Source of the DNA: Pedobacter cryoconitis
Lineage (GTDB): Bacteria > Bacteroidota > Bacteroidia > Sphingobacteriales > Sphingobacteriaceae
Assembly: GCF_014200595.1 (NCBI RefSeq)
Contig: NZ_JACHCG010000001.1
Coordinates: forward strand, 1,674,001-1,738,000
DNA length: 64,000 nucleotides
Direction: 5' to 3'
The position numbers and the translations under genes were made by a program. Under the pieces are notes generated by a model, which was given only the letters and a program-made list of their open reading frames with translations, had not been told where the DNA came from and searched no databases. Shown one piece after another: positions 62,752 to 64,000 of the stretch (the first letter of the stretch is position 1; every line of letters starts with the position of its first letter).

Positions 62752-64000
62752 CTATTCGTGCTTTAAAGAGTCTATTGGGGCAGCTTTGGCTACTTTAACG
62801 GATTGTATGCTAACAGTGATAATCGCTATGATTGATGATAAACTGATTGCGATAACAAAAGGCAACGCGTTTATCCCCACATTAAATTCATAGGCCGAAA
62901 GCCATTTGCTGATGATAATATAGGCCAGGGGAAATGCAATCAGGTTCGCAATAGCGACCAATTTAATGAAATCTTTGTTGAGCAAAGTTAAAATATTCAG
63001 GGTACTTGCGCCTAAAACTTTGCGGATACTGATTTCTTTTTTTCTTTGTTCTGCCATGAATAAGGCAAGACCCAATAAGCCCAGGCAGGAGATAAATATA
63101 GCGAAACCTCCAAACCAGTTGGATAGAATTCCTAATAGCCGCTCATCCTGGAATTTTTGCTCAAAATTATCACTTGCAAAAGTCCTGTCTACCGGGAAAT
63201 TTGGATTGAGTGCTTTCACAACTTCATCAATTTGCGCTGCCGAGGTACTAATATTCTGCGCCGGATTTAACCTGGCAATGATAAATTCAACGTTTTCCAT
63301 GTGATTTGTGATATACATCGGGGCGGCAGTTTTATATGGTGATTCCATGACAAAGTCTTTCATTACGCCGATGATGGTAAAAGGTTTACCCATTACATTG
63401 ATGGTTTTCCCGATAGGATTTTTGAATCCTATTACTTTTACCGCTGCCTCATTGATGACAATATTCGTTGAGTCAGCTGTAAATTTGGATGAGAATTCCC
63501 TGCCAGCTACCATTTCCGAACCCATGGTTTGAGCAAAGTCTTCACCGGCAGCACGAGTATTGAATAAGATGTCTTCTTTGGGATTTTTACCTGGCCAGCT
63601 AACGCTAAAGGTATTATTGCCACTTATGTTTAAAGCGGTGCTGAAATAAGTGACCTGGGTAACTGAACCGGTTTTAATCAGTCTTTCTTTTAAAAGCGCC
63701 AGTTTCTCTTTGCCTGCAAGATTTCCCTGTATGGGAATTTGTACTAAACCCGCCTTGTTATAGCCAACTGGTTTATCTTTAATGTAATTAAGCTGCTGAT
63801 AAATAACAGCTGTACAAATGATCAGACAAGCTGCAAATACAAATTGAAAGACTACTAAAATTTTTCTTACTGAAAGCGAAGAACTGCCGGCTGTATTGAA
63901 CCCTTTTAATACTTTAACCGGTTCAAAAGAGGAGAGGTAGAATGCCGGATAGCTGCCTGCAACAAAACCAGTGAATGTAGTCAGACCAACCAGAACTGAC
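62752..64000 (-). CDS. MacB/FtsX-type ABC permease (partial, C-terminal part)
   Basis: The last about 416 codons of a gene that runs off the right edge; its reading frame stays open past the internal ATG at 63525. It carries the FtsX-like membrane helices near the C-terminus (LSNWFGGFAIFISCLGLLGLALFM and the MAEQRKKEISIRKVLGAS motif) and a periplasmic MacB-core-like region, with a further membrane pair (FTGFVAGSYPAFYLSS and VRKILVVFQFVFAACLIICT) near the window edge. Bacteroidota have many such permeases for lipoprotein or peptide export. The partner ATPase, if any, lies outside the window. Confidence 0.9.
   Translation of the reverse strand, partial: SVLVGLTTFTGFVAGSYPAFYLSSFEPVKVLKGFNTAGSSSLSVRKILVVFQFVFAACLIICTAVIYQQLNYIKDKPVGYNKAGLVQIPIQGNLAGKEKLALLKERLIKTGSVTQVTYFSTALNISGNNTFSVSWPGKNPKEDILFNTRAAGEDFAQTMGSEMVAGREFSSKFTADSTNIVINEAAVKVIGFKNPIGKTINVMGKPFTIIGVMKDFVMESPYKTAAPMYITNHMENVEFIIARLNPAQNISTSAAQIDEVVKALNPNFPVDRTFASDNFEQKFQDERLLGILSNWFGGFAIFISCLGLLGLALFMAEQRKKEISIRKVLGASTLNILTLLNKDFIKLVAIANLIAFPLAYIIISKWLSAYEFNVGINALPFVIAISLSSIIAIITVSIQSVKVAKAAPIDSLKHE

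Noticed and set aside
62752..63525. Separate 257-residue permease starting at the ATG 63525
   Set aside because: The frame continues without a stop upstream to the window edge and adds typical permease sequence, so the ATG is internal.

Overview
The window is a chromosomal segment of a Bacteroidota bacterium, most like Pedobacter or a close relative in the Sphingobacteriaceae (inference). The evidence is two SusC/SusD nutrient-uptake pairs, a DUF6377 regulator, a DUF6266-like fragment, a GH76 lipoprotein, the imuA-imuB-dnaE2 mutagenesis cassette, the rpsO-pnp pair, and several promoters of the Bacteroidota form TTTG-N19-21-TAnnTTTG with no Shine-Dalgarno bias.

Layout. 0-6.6 kb: SusD (cut by the left edge) and SusC, then a NarL-type response regulator and a TPR histidine kinase. 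6.8-7.8 kb: two small exported proteins. 7.9-12.2 kb: a TolC / HlyD / ABC-membrane-domain operon with no ATPase domain, preceded by a small membrane protein. 12.3-15.5 kb: DASH-type cryptochrome/photolyase, a secreted protein, an AraC regulator. 15.6-22.9 kb: second SusD/SusC pair, DUF6377 regulator, small outer-membrane barrel. 23.2-28.8 kb: imuA-imuB-dnaE2 from a clear promoter with a palindrome between its -33 and -7 elements. 28.8-34.9 kb: nitrilase-family hydrolase, two tandem paralogous GAF-PAS proteins, a DUF2306-like membrane protein, a membrane AraC regulator, an NAD(P)-binding dehydrogenase. 34.9-36.7 kb: mostly non-coding, with palindromes, a decamer tandem repeat and gene fragments. 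36.7-38.5 kb: a repeat-bearing coiled-coil protein, then an SDR oxidoreductase divergent from an HxlR regulator. 38.5-42.9 kb: a bacteriophytochrome kinase, about 1 kb of eroded sequence, and a GH76 lipoprotein.

42.9-48.6 kb is an AT-rich accessory block ending at the 3' end of a tRNA-Ser gene. It holds a frameshifted zinc-metallopeptidase-like protein with a following lipoprotein, a translationally coupled pair of little-known genes (one DUF6575-like), a possible CxxC mini-protein, and a lone ABC-ATPase/TOPRIM protein of the kind found in phage defence. It is the best candidate for something undescribed, but no integrase or attachment repeat was found.

48.8-62.7 kb returns to housekeeping: a PASTA-MltG-thioesterase-YihY operon, divergent D-Ala-D-Ala ligase with a Crp/Fnr regulator, DUF983, a C39-peptidase ABC exporter with HlyD partner, a thioesterase-MATE operon, and rpsO-pnp. 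The right edge cuts a MacB/FtsX-type ABC permease.

All calls come from reading the sequence; no database search was run. Functional names rest on recognisable motifs and neighbourhood.
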